Shown here piece by piece: positions 7,830-16,700 of a stretch of DNA of 21,220 nucleotides. Under the pieces are notes generated by a model, which made no database searches, had not been told where the DNA came from, and saw only the letters and a list, made by a program, of their open reading frames with translations. The stretch lies in assembly GCA_030849805.1 (NCBI GenBank), contig JASANZ010001874.1, positions 1-21,220 on the forward strand, read 5' to 3'. The translations under genes and the position numbers were made by a program. Numbering within the stretch: position 1 is the first letter of the stretch; each line of letters opens with the position of its first letter. This stretch comes from Sergeia podlipaevii (lineage: Eukaryota; Euglenozoa; Kinetoplastea; Trypanosomatida; Trypanosomatidae).

Positions 7830-10800
7830 CTAGGGGGACTGCTTCTTCTTTTTCCCTCGGCCAATCCCGGGCGATCTCCTCTTTGCAGTCACTATCGTAT
7901 CACTCTTTGCGCATTTGGTCATCGACTTGCTCGCCATCAACACTCGCTCCTGTTTCTCGCGAGTCTTGCGCTGTAGCGTCTCAAGATACCTCTCGCAAAT
8001 ACTCTCATCGTCCTCAATACCTGCATCCCAGCACTCCTGCCAGAAGCTCTGAGGAGGATCCACCGAGAGCAGCCGCATCTGCCGCTCCGCCTCACGGGCC
8101 CGTTTTGCCTGTCGCTTGACAAGTTCCACTCCAGACGCACGAGCTTCGTCGTTGCGGACTGCACGCTCCAGAGCAGCAGTAAGCACCTGAGGGCCCTGGC
8201 GAGCTTCCTGAAAGAGGCGCCACCACTGAGCCCAGTAATGTGCATTCTGGTAAGGCTCTAGTGTGGAAGAAGCTTTGAACAGCAACACACCTGCCCTAGA
8301 CGACTCATCAGGTGTAGTGACTACTGTAGAATTTGAAGTACCCGACAGAGAAGAGGTGGCTTCCACGAGTCGGGCAAGCCCTGCCTCACTTTCTTCATTC
8401 ATCGTTAAGTCCCCTGCTGCCGTTGCCGCTGTATCGTCGTTCCTCGATTTAATGGGAGCAGCATGGACAAAAGCGTCAGTCTCGTTTGGCAACGCGGCAT
8501 TCATTGTGTGAAAGTTGGTGCCGGATTCTGAAATGATTACTTCCGCTTGTCGTTGGGCCTCAAATTGTGCGCTGCTTGCGGGAGGTAGCCGGGCAAACAG
8601 TAAGTCAGGCAGCACAGGCGGCACAGCAGATCTGTCTTCGTCTGTCAACGCCAGCAGATCCAGTTGAACCACAAGACGGCGCAGTTCACTCCAGTCATGG
8701 TCGGGGATGGAAAAAGACTGTGACGCATCCGCTTCAGCACACGTCCTCGTTCTATGATGTGCGGCCTCCCACAAGGGGCTGCTATCTAGTAAAGAGCAAG
8801 TTTCTTCTTCGTGGCGTGTGTCACGGCGGGTGAAGAACGATGGCTGCTCTGGCTGAGTCATCGCCCCCTCCTCCTCGTCACCTTCATCATCAAGATGTGC
8901 AACACATTCGCTTCCATTATTAGGCTCATCCTCTCCGCCAACTTGGTAGTTGCCTTCTTCAATGATGGATTGCCTAGGCTTGTTTTTCACCTCCGCGCGC
9001 CTCATCACACGTGCCTCAGCAGCGTCATCGGTTGCCAGATAGACCGCTCGTACAGTGTGCCGCTGCCCAATGCGAAAAACGCGCGCCAGCGCCTGGTCCT
9101 CATTGGTGGTTGTGTAGTCCCGATCCAGCAAGATGACGAGATGCGCCGCCTGTAAGTTAATGCCGCAGCCACCAGCTTTGATAGAGACAAGAAAAAGAAG
9201 GCAGTCAGGGTCCTCACGGAAGCGACGGACGCGACTTTTGCGCTCAGCCTCGTGTGTCGCCCCGGTGAGCACCTCCGCATTGTCTTCCCATCCTTGGCCA
9301 GCAAGATAGTCCATGAGGAGATCAATACAGTCGAGCCAGTGTGTAAAGATCACTGCCTTCCTGCGCGCCAGCCGCAGCCGGGAGAGAAGAAGGTGCAACA
9401 TCATAAACTTACCACTGCTGGCAAGGGCAATGTAGGCAGCGGCGCGTGGACTTGAGGAGGATAGCTCATCAAGACCATGATCAAGAAGCACTCGGGAGAA
9501 GAAGGGAAGCAGAAAGGCGTGATTGCATACTGTGTGTGCTGTTGACTCGGACACATTCAAGCTACTGAGGCCGTAATTGCGTCCAACTAGAGCGGCTCTC
9601 TTCTTTCCATTGTGTTCCACAACTGCTGTGCGCTTGGCCGCATCTCTTGATGATGCCGTCGCTACTTCCCTTGTAGCTGCCTCTCCCTCAAATCTTTGCT
9701 GCCCTTGAGTCAATCCAAAAGCTGCACCTTCCTCCTCTGGTGTTGCAGAGACAGTCTCCGTTGTCCCTGCCTCCCCATCGCCATCCTCTTCATGACTGCC
9801 CCCCTCACTTTCGTCGTCGTCGTCGTCACATTCGTGAGGGAAAATGTGCGGGCATCGCTTTTGTCCTCTTAACATGTCCAGCACACGTCGCTGTATCTCC
9901 GTCAAGGGACACCGCAGGGTGTGCGAGGTCATGCGCAACGAGCCGTCCACATCCTTCTTTGTGCGCCGAAGCATAAAAGGTCTTAAAATCTGATGAAGAC
10001 GCAGCACCAACAAGCCACGCTCCTCACTGGATAGCTCCATCTCCTTCGCTTCATAGATGGCAAAAGGACGGCGAAACACCTCATCAAAAGTATCGCCCTC
10101 TGTAAAGACTTCAGGGTTAAGAAAATATAAGAGAGACCACAGCTCCCGCAAGTCGCTGTTAAGAGGAGTTCCAGTAAGCACCAGGCGGCGTTCGCATGGA
10201 GCCGCAAGAATCGCCTGTGCCGTGCGTGTGGAGAGATTTGAAACAGCCTTGTGAGCCTCATCCACCACCAGATACCCCCACTGCACCTGAGCAATTTCCG
10301 CACGAAGCAGGCGCGCAGCGTGAATAGGGAGTAGAACAATGTCGTAAAGCCCAGCCTCTCTCACAGGATCCTCTAGCTGCTGAAAGATGGCAACCCTCAG
10401 CGCATTAGGTACAAACTGCTCGCACGCGTCTTGCCACTCTCGTATCACAGAGAGTGGTGCCAGAACAAGATGTGGGTACTGTGGCATAGCTGCAACAGGC
10501 TGCGGGTCAGATCCCTCGCGTGCTTCCTTCAAGTACAACAGAAAAGCAAGCGTTTGGATGGTTTTCCCAACCCCCATCTCATCTGCAAGAAGGCCGTTGA
10601 TACGATTTGCGTAAAGAGACACCAAAAAGCGAAGGCCGTCCATCTGGTGGGGCAGCAAGGTTGCTTGCAAGCCAGTAGGTTGGCGCTCAACAAACACAGA
10701 GACCTGGTGCACAAGCTGATACTCACTTTTTGCACTCGCCACGTACTCCTGAAACCGTCGATACTCGTCACTTAACGTGCCCATAATGACAGCTGGCGCA

Positions 10801-11828
10801 CTGCCCTTTTCGAATGCACACGCATCCTTGGAGCATACAGCGGTGCCCTCCAGTAGTGCTTGTGTGTCAGTGCCCAAAGATGAAGTCGCCTTGCTCTTCA
10901 ATCGCATGCCGATGCTTCGCATAAAATCACCTGTGCGCTCCATAATTTGTAAAAGTGCGGATATCTTCAGTAGGCTCACGTGCTGAGCAAAGGCCTCCGT
11001 GTCGTTCGCCCTCAACGCACGGAGTCGGGCACGTTCCTCAGCTTCCTCATGTAACTTCCAAAACCGATGGAGCTCCTCAACAAGAAATGCAGTTGAAGCT
11101 ATTGCGCGAGTAGCTTTCGTGGTAGATGCGGATTCAGACCGACGTAAGCACGAAGGATAGTAGTGAGCGTAGCCTGCCCAAGACTTCAGTAGAGAAGACG
11201 CCGCCTCTTTCCCCTCCTGGCATGGTTGATGTTGCTCGTGTAGTGTAAGCAGATGAGAATGCACAGGGTTTAGTGGAACATGCAAAGAAGCACTATCCTG
11301 CTGTGTGCTAGATAGACTCATCGCATAGGCGCTTTCAGCAGCAAGGCAATCTCGAATAATCTGGGCTGTTTTGGCTTCCGTGTTCACCACCCATGAGATC
11401 AAGTCGTGAGTGCATGAGCGTACCACCTTGGCAGTGGATTCACGAATCCACGCTCTCGAGCTCGTAGCACCACTACTAACATCCTTGGCACCACTGCAGC
11501 AGCACGCATCGGCAGCACATTTCTGAACATCAAGTACAGTGAAGCATAGAACCACTTCCTTTACTGTGCGAGCCCACGCAGCAGCGTGTTGGGGAGGCCA
11601 CTGTAACGTCTTTGGGTTTAAACTGCTGTCGGAGGCACGCTGTCCTCGATCTGTAGCAACAGCAGCAGAAGCAGTAATAGTTACGTTATGGACAGTATGC
11701 AGTGCATGCTGCTTACGGCGCTGGTGTGTCAGAACACTACTCCTCGCAAGAGGTTCGCCGCACTTCGAAATGTAGTCAAAGAATCTATGAAAGCTGGCAT
11801 GAAAAGAGTCAGGTGTCGAATCCATCAT
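7830..11828 (-). CDS. SNF2-family chromatin-remodelling ATPase, Snf2/Brahma-like
   Basis: A 1332-residue ATPase. Residues about 250-308 (EEAEERARLRALRANDTEAF onward) resemble the post-HSA segment before the motor of Snf2/Sth1/BRG1. The first RecA lobe has LLPHQMDGLRFL, Walker A DEMGVGKT (about 414-421), the DEAH box (about 521) and LTGTPLNSDLRELWSLLYFL (motif III). An acidic, low-complexity insert (DDDDDESEGG...) of roughly 90 residues separates the lobes. The second lobe has SIKAGGCGINLQAA, LLDRDYTTTNEDQALAR and FRIGQRHTVRAVYL (about 880-930). KPRQSIIEEGNYQ follows, like the end of the Snf2 motor. No bromodomain or chromodomain is visible. The last residues are basic (RGKKKKQSP), a likely nuclear signal. 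Such enzymes slide or evict nucleosomes using ATP. Two adjacent ATG codons begin the frame and no earlier ATG lies after the predicted acceptor at 11938. SNF2 membership is firm; the Snf2/Brahma subfamily is an inference. Confidence 0.93.
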   Translation of the reverse strand: MMDSTPDSFHASFHRFFDYISKCGEPLARSSVLTHQRRKQHALHTVHNVTITASAAVATDRGQRASDSSLNPKTLQWPPQHAAAWARTVKEVVLCFTVLDVQKCAADACCCSGAKDVSSGATSSRAWIRESTAKVVRSCTHDLISWVVNTEAKTAQIIRDCLAAESAYAMSLSSTQQDSASLHVPLNPVHSHLLTLHEQHQPCQEGKEAASSLLKSWAGYAHYYPSCLRRSESASTTKATRAIASTAFLVEELHRFWKLHEEAEERARLRALRANDTEAFAQHVSLLKISALLQIMERTGDFMRSIGMRLKSKATSSLGTDTQALLEGTAVCSKDACAFEKGSAPAVIMGTLSDEYRRFQEYVASAKSEYQLVHQVSVFVERQPTGLQATLLPHQMDGLRFLVSLYANRINGLLADEMGVGKTIQTLAFLLYLKEAREGSDPQPVAAMPQYPHLVLAPLSVIREWQDACEQFVPNALRVAIFQQLEDPVREAGLYDIVLLPIHAARLLRAEIAQVQWGYLVVDEAHKAVSNLSTRTAQAILAAPCERRLVLTGTPLNSDLRELWSLLYFLNPEVFTEGDTFDEVFRRPFAIYEAKEMELSSEERGLLVLRLHQILRPFMLRRTKKDVDGSLRMTSHTLRCPLTEIQRRVLDMLRGQKRCPHIFPHECDDDDDESEGGSHEEDGDGEAGTTETVSATPEEEGAAFGLTQGQQRFEGEAATREVATASSRDAAKRTAVVEHNGKKRAALVGRNYGLSSLNVSESTAHTVCNHAFLLPFFSRVLLDHGLDELSSSSPRAAAYIALASSGKFMMLHLLLSRLRLARRKAVIFTHWLDCIDLLMDYLAGQGWEDNAEVLTGATHEAERKSRVRRFREDPDCLLFLVSIKAGGCGINLQAAHLVILLDRDYTTTNEDQALARVFRIGQRHTVRAVYLATDDAAEARVMRRAEVKNKPRQSIIEEGNYQVGGEDEPNNGSECVAHLDDEGDEEEGAMTQPEQPSFFTRRDTRHEEETCSLLDSSPLWEAAHHRTRTCAEADASQSFSIPDHDWSELRRLVVQLDLLALTDEDRSAVPPVLPDLLFARLPPASSAQFEAQRQAEVIISESGTNFHTMNAALPNETDAFVHAAPIKSRNDDTAATAAGDLTMNEESEAGLARLVEATSSLSGTSNSTVVTTPDESSRAGVLLFKASSTLEPYQNAHYWAQWWRLFQEARQGPQVLTAALERAVRNDEARASGVELVKRQAKRAREAERQMRLLSVDPPQSFWQECWDAGIEDDESICERYLETLQRKTREKQERVLMASKSMTKCAKSDTIVTAKRRSPGIGRGKKKKQSP

Positions 11829-11937
11829 ATATATATACGTCTATATTTCTGATTATTTCTGTAGTTAAATGCTTCTTTTTTCTTTCTTTCTTCTCAAAGA
11901 ATACTGTGTTCCCTTTGTTCAAAGATGAATAAACGAT

Positions 11938-11980
11938 CTGAAATTGTAGTGTAGGAAAGCAAGCAAAAGGGATTATGATC
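11938..11980 (-). promoter_or_regulatory. Predicted trans-splice acceptor, SNF2 gene
   Basis: The minus strand reads CCCTTTTGCTTGCTTTCC, then ACAATTTCAG, with the AG at 11939-11938. The leader of about 109 bases lacks any ATG before the coding start at 11828. Confidence 0.65.
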
Positions 11981-12020
11981 TGAATGATGTAATGCCTTCC
12001 ATAGAAAGGTGGCGGAAAGA

Positions 12021-12041
12021 TTTTTTAAAAAAAAGGGGGGG
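12021..12041. repeat. T6A8G7 motif
   Basis: Six T, eight A, then seven G, followed shortly by an AG repeat. Confidence 0.85.
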
Positions 12042-12269
12042 ACAAGAAAGAGAGAGAGAGAGTACCATCACTACAAAAAAAAAAAAGAACATCGATAATG
12101 ATAATAGCCCATCAAATGTATCGTCAAAGCCGCGGTGAATACAATGTATAAAAGAAGGGAGAAAAAAGACAGTATTATTCCCCACACAATTCACTTGCTT
12201 AGAGCGCTGCCTACATGCAATAAGAAAAAGAATGAAAATGAAAATGAAAGATTCTTGATACTCAAAAAG

Positions 12270-12289
12270 TTTTTTTTTAAAAAAACGGG
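12270..12289. repeat. T9A7CGGG motif
   Basis: Nine T, seven A, then CGGG; the second of three in this spacer. Confidence 0.85.
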
Positions 12290-12395
12290 TAAACAAAAGA
12301 AAATGAATTAAACGTCTCCATTACAAAATGTAGCGCACAAACAAACTCAACACAAACACAAACACGTAACATTATTTTTAGTATTCTTAATATTA

Positions 12396-12411
12396 TTTTT
12401 TAAAAAAAGGG
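12396..12411. repeat. T6A7GGG motif
   Basis: Six T, seven A, then GGG; about 70 bases beyond the IMP4 stop codon, in its probable 3' UTR. Confidence 0.85.
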
Positions 12412-12480
12412 AATTGGGCTCACTTGAGGACCGTTGCTCTTTTCCTCCATAAGTGCCGATATATATGCAGAGGTAAGACA

Positions 12481-13344
12481 CTAAAGGAGTCTGCGCTTCT
12501 TGGCAGTGTTCATGTACGGCTGCAGTACCCACTCAGTCTCGGCGTCGTCCATTTCGAGAGTACCCAGCACCACGCGGTAGGGCGTCAGTTCAAAACGAGG
12601 GCCTACCTCAGTCAACTCCACATGCTTCCCCTTCTCCACCTTAAAAGTGTGGTGACGGAAGCTGATAAAGTCGTTTTGATTGTCAAACGTGAGCACACGG
12701 GTAGCGTCCTCCTTGGGAACAGGAAACAAATATCGCAGCACGTTCATGACTCGTGTACCTAGCTTGGTCGAGAAGTTCTCAAAGATGAGATGGGGATACT
12801 GCTCGGACATGGTGCCTACGCCCTCAATATCGTGACGAGAGACAAGATTGTGGATGGTAAAGGTCACCGTAGGACCCAGTGGAAGGTGCGAGATGGTAAG
12901 ACTATCGGGAACACCTTGTGACTCTTGAAGCACAATGACATCCGAGTAGTTCTCCTTGCGCGCGGCATCCATCAGCTGCTGTACGCTCAAGTTACCGCGG
13001 TTCATGCGAACCCCGTTGGGCACGATGAGGCGGACCTCCTTCGCAAATTCTAAAAGCTTCTGAGAGGCACCACGAGATGTTGTTACCAGCACATGCGGGT
13101 CCTCGACGCCGGCGTTGGCGTACTCGTCATCCACAGTTGTCACTAGTGTCTTGGTCTGGTTATCATCCAGTTCTGAAAACTTCTTGAGTGCAAGAGCATC
13201 CTTACGAAGGTGACCTGGGAGAGGAGTAGAAGTCTTCATCGCCTCGCGAAACTGCTCCTTGCGGGCGGAAATGGCGTCGTGAACGCGCTCATGCTGCTTG
13301 CGCTCAAGAAACTCCTTTCTATTGCGGATGACACTACGCCGCAT
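12481..13344 (-). CDS. IMP4: U3 small nucleolar ribonucleoprotein IMP4 (Brix domain)
   Basis: A 287-residue protein that matches IMP4 over its full length. It has a basic N-terminal helix (MRRSVIRNRKEFLERKQ), then a Brix domain from about residue 83 (PHVLVTTSRGASQKLLEFAK) to about 262, including GPTVTFTIHNLVSRHDI, PHLIFENFSTKLGTRV and the C-terminal Brix signature LTEVGPRFELTPYRVVLGTL. It ends in the basic tail KKRRLL. IMP4 works with IMP3 and MPP10 in the small-subunit processome, helping U3 snoRNA pair with pre-rRNA in the nucleolus so that 18S rRNA is released. The length is typical for the family and nothing is missing. The ATG at 13342-13344 is the first after the predicted acceptor near 13464; an ATG on the other side (13469-13471) would lie outside the mature mRNA. 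The stop is TAG. The 5' leader carries a CA microsatellite. Confidence 0.96.
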   Translation of the reverse strand: MRRSVIRNRKEFLERKQHERVHDAISARKEQFREAMKTSTPLPGHLRKDALALKKFSELDDNQTKTLVTTVDDEYANAGVEDPHVLVTTSRGASQKLLEFAKEVRLIVPNGVRMNRGNLSVQQLMDAARKENYSDVIVLQESQGVPDSLTISHLPLGPTVTFTIHNLVSRHDIEGVGTMSEQYPHLIFENFSTKLGTRVMNVLRYLFPVPKEDATRVLTFDNQNDFISFRHHTFKVEKGKHVELTEVGPRFELTPYRVVLGTLEMDDAETEWVLQPYMNTAKKRRLL

Positions 13345-13375
13345 TTTTTTTTTTGGTGTTTACTACAATGCTATG

Positions 13376-13376
<1 letters not shown>

Positions 13377-13406
<30 letters not shown>
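13377..13406. repeat. (TG)15 dinucleotide microsatellite
   Basis: An uninterrupted TG run of 15 units, which reads as CA on the transcribed (minus) strand. It lies 33-62 bases before the IMP4 start, inside its predicted 5' leader. Confidence 0.95.
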
Positions 13407-13407
<1 letters not shown>

Positions 13408-13463
13408 CACGCAAGAGTTATATCTGGATTGATAAAAATATATGGAAGAGTATATGTACTGAG

Positions 13464-13510
13464 CTAGTTCATGTTGAAACAACGAAAGAGTAAATCATAA
13501 AAAAAGAGGA
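13464..13510 (-). promoter_or_regulatory. Predicted trans-splice acceptor, IMP4 gene
   Basis: The minus strand reads TCCTCTTTTTTTATG, then a T-rich stretch to GAACTAG, with the AG at 13465-13464. A minus-strand ATG at 13471-13469 lies before the acceptor and so is removed. The resulting leader of about 119 bases has no ATG before 13344. Confidence 0.6.
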
Positions 13511-13534
13511 CATGCACAAATATATATATATATA

Positions 13535-13549
13535 TTTTTTAAAAAAAGG
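13535..13549. repeat. T6A7GG motif after AT tract
   Basis: Six T, seven A, then GG, joined directly to an AT dinucleotide tract. Confidence 0.85.
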
Positions 13550-13761
13550 CAATCAGCTGAAAGTAGCATGTGGCTTCTTGTTAGCGAGATCGTGGCCACA
13601 AAAAAAAAATTCCTTAAAATACGAATATCTTCTCGTTAAGTGAACACAAGCGGTATATAACAGCAAAAAGGGAAACGCTTACAAAGAAAAAAAACCAATA
13701 GTTGTAACACGCAAAGTCAAACTGCAACAATGTAAAAAGAAAGAGGTCAAGACAAACTACG

Positions 13762-16700
13762 TCAGATACTAGAATCAGTAGACCGCACACACAACCGACA
13801 ATGGGGAACTGAGCGCGTGGTGTTCGCCGCCGCAAACGTTTGTGGGTTCTTCATGAACTCAGCTGTGTCAATAGCGGCAACGTTCGTGCTCAGAGCACCC
13901 TCTGCAGCCAGATATCGAATGACGCACTGAGGGTGGTACACATGGCCACACACAAACACCGTCACACCACCACTGCTGCCGCCTCCACGCATACACGGTT
14001 GCTCACAGAATGCACAGGTGTCCGTCGCAGGTGCCACGCGAACTGCCGTCGTGCGAGCGCGCAGTAAAGCACCATAGCGCAAGGCCAGGTCCGCTTCGGC
14101 CACATCCACGACAGAATCAAGAAAGGACACCTCAGTAGCGCGACAGTGCAAGATGGAGGATACACACTCCGCAGCGTGCGCAATAGGCTCTGTGCTAGGC
14201 AGAGTTTCAAGAATATAGGTCACATCAACCACAGGGTGTTCTGCGTATGTGCCTGCCGCGGCTGCAGTAAGCAGAGAAGAAAGTACATTGCAAGGCACAT
14301 GGATACGCTGAGGGAGTGCTCCTGCATGAAACACGTACTCTTTCTCAGTCGCGGGGCTCTCCAGTGAGTTTGCATTACGGAGCTCCTCCTCACTTACATC
14401 GTACTTGGCCGCAATAGAGGCAAACGTTTCCCCTGGATGAGGTGCATACACAAAGTACCGCATGCCGCTTGTTGTCAGTCGCATAGAGGCATTCTCCGCT
14501 ATCGCAAGGCGTACGAGCTGACGAAAGAGTGAGACCTGCTCCTCCGTGGAGGGGACATTGACAATGAACTCCAGAGCCTTGGGCATGTTCTTCATGTCGT
14601 GCACTAGCACTCGCAACGCCTCCATCTCCCGTCCCATGCGTGATGCGAGGAACACCACTTCCTCAAGTAGGCCGCTCTTCTTGCAGAGCGCATACACCTC
14701 ACCGAGGTTGTCAAGGTAGGACCCCATCTCCTGCAAGAACGCAAGCAAACCAGATGGATAGTAGTCAATAAAAAGGGTCGCCACCAAGCGAGCGTGGCGC
14801 TTCGCAATGGCAGTAAAGGCTGCCTTGTTCCGCTGACAACTACTACTGCTGTTGCCACTAGCATTTCCAAGCGCCACGCTAGCAGCAGCAGCAGCACCAC
14901 CACCACCACCAAAACTCCTACTGTCACTACCATTGACAACTCCACCTTTCTGGAGAGCGGCCAGATATAACCACAAATGCTTACGATCGCTCATGTGTAG
15001 GCGCTGCACCACAGACTCGGGTGACAGCAATATCGACACCTCCTCCGCTTCTGCCTCCTCGCTCTCTTTCACCTCATCTGCTGCAGGGATAGCACCACCA
15101 GCAGCGTATGAGGAAGAAACAGAAGATGCAGCCCCTTCGTCACCGGCAGCCACATCGCAAGGCAGTGGAGTTGGTGAAGGTGTGCCGCGGCTGCTGCTCG
15201 CGCTCGTCTGGGTACGATACACCTGAGAGCCAACTGGAGAACCAGGACCGAAGCCGGCCCTCGGTGGTAACACAGGAGGAACATGCTCTAGCAATAGCGC
15301 AAGTGTGCTGTCGGCGCTGCGGGCAAACAGTTCAGGTAGCATGTCGAGGGCCCTGGCAAACAACTTCTTGCTGCGAATAAATAGAAAGAGCTCGTGGCTG
15401 CTTTCTACGTAAAGAAGCACCTGCAGCGCCTCATCGTTTCTGTCCTGCAGGCGCAGAAGGAACCCGTAAGCTTCACCAATAGCCGCCACTCGGTCACTAG
15501 ACCAGTAGTCCGAGACAGATTGTCCTTCTTCGCTTACAAACGCGCCTGCATGGAGTGCACCTGTGGCGGCAACCAGCATGGCTTGAGCTTCGCGATACTT
15601 GCCTTCTGCTACCTTGGAAACGATAGAGACATTGAACATCCCATCAAAGTGGTGTAAAGCCCGATTAAAGAGAAGTACATCCTTCTCCGCACACCGTACA
15701 AGCACCAAGTCGTAGTACTTCTCATCGATTCTCGCAGAAAGCGACGCTACCAATGGCCTGTTCTTCGTGTCCTCTGACACCGACCGAGAACAGCGCGCGC
15801 TGTTTAAAAATGAGGTGGTACTCTCTGCATAAGAACCGCTTCTCCCCGGCATGATATCACCGAGTCGCCACAGCTCCCCTTCCTTGTCAAATAAATACAC
15901 CCATCGCTCCCACTCGGCAAAATCATCGGGTGCCACACACGTAGGTAGTAGCTCCACCACACGTGCCCGCTCACCACGGGACATGTGAAAGTTCAGCAGT
16001 TGCCGTGCCACATCGCGCACATTGTGCCGCCTCAACTGCGACTGATGCCTCACGGCGTAGTGGTGGGCAGCGATGTACTGAGAGGTTTTGAGTAGATACG
16101 CTACGTGGTCATCGCTATCGCACGGAGTGGCACGCAGAACAGTACCTAAAGAGACCATGAAGTATTCTTGGCCCTCAGTCATGCCGGTTCCCTCCTCTTC
16201 CTCATCCGCATCCCGCTCATGACGTTCATTGCCTGAGGCACTGCCCCCGCTCCAAGCGCGACCAGCACGAGAAGGTCGATGGAAAGTCAGCCCCAGCTGC
16301 AGCGGGTGCACGTGGCCCAAGTCTAACTGCCCGCGATACAGGTCCTCCAGATCCCCGGCATTCGTACACTTCACTACACGCACCTCCAATCCTTGCATGA
16401 TGCCCTCCACACCCTGAGCCACCATGCATGCCAGCACAACGTATCGCCTTGGGCCACATGGGGCTAGCCCACAGAGCCGGTAAGGATACGGGCCGCTACC
16501 TGTGAAATACGGTGCCGTGGCTGTAACAGTACGGCGTCCTACAGAAGAAGAAGAAGGCGCAGCGAGACCGCCTAATGCGGCAATAGCAGAGGCAGCGGTG
16601 GATAGGGATGCGGCCGCTGGCACCACTTGCATCTCCTGCACCCAATCCCCCCACGCGCAGAACAGTGTACACTGGCTACCATTAGATTTGTTTTGCCTCT

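Larger units (their letters stand above)
11829..12480. other. Intergenic between IMP4 and SNF2 genes
   Basis: Holds the SNF2 leader and splice site, an AG repeat (12049-12062), a G7 run (12035-12041), and three T/A palindromes (12021-12034, 12270-12285, 12396-12408), the densest cluster in the window. No coding region is supported. Confidence 0.6.
13345..13761. other. Intergenic between VPS41 and IMP4 genes
   Basis: Contains the IMP4 leader with a TG/CA microsatellite, the predicted acceptor near 13464, an AT tract joined to a T6A7 palindrome (about 13520-13547), and A9 near 13600. No gene is seen. Confidence 0.6.
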
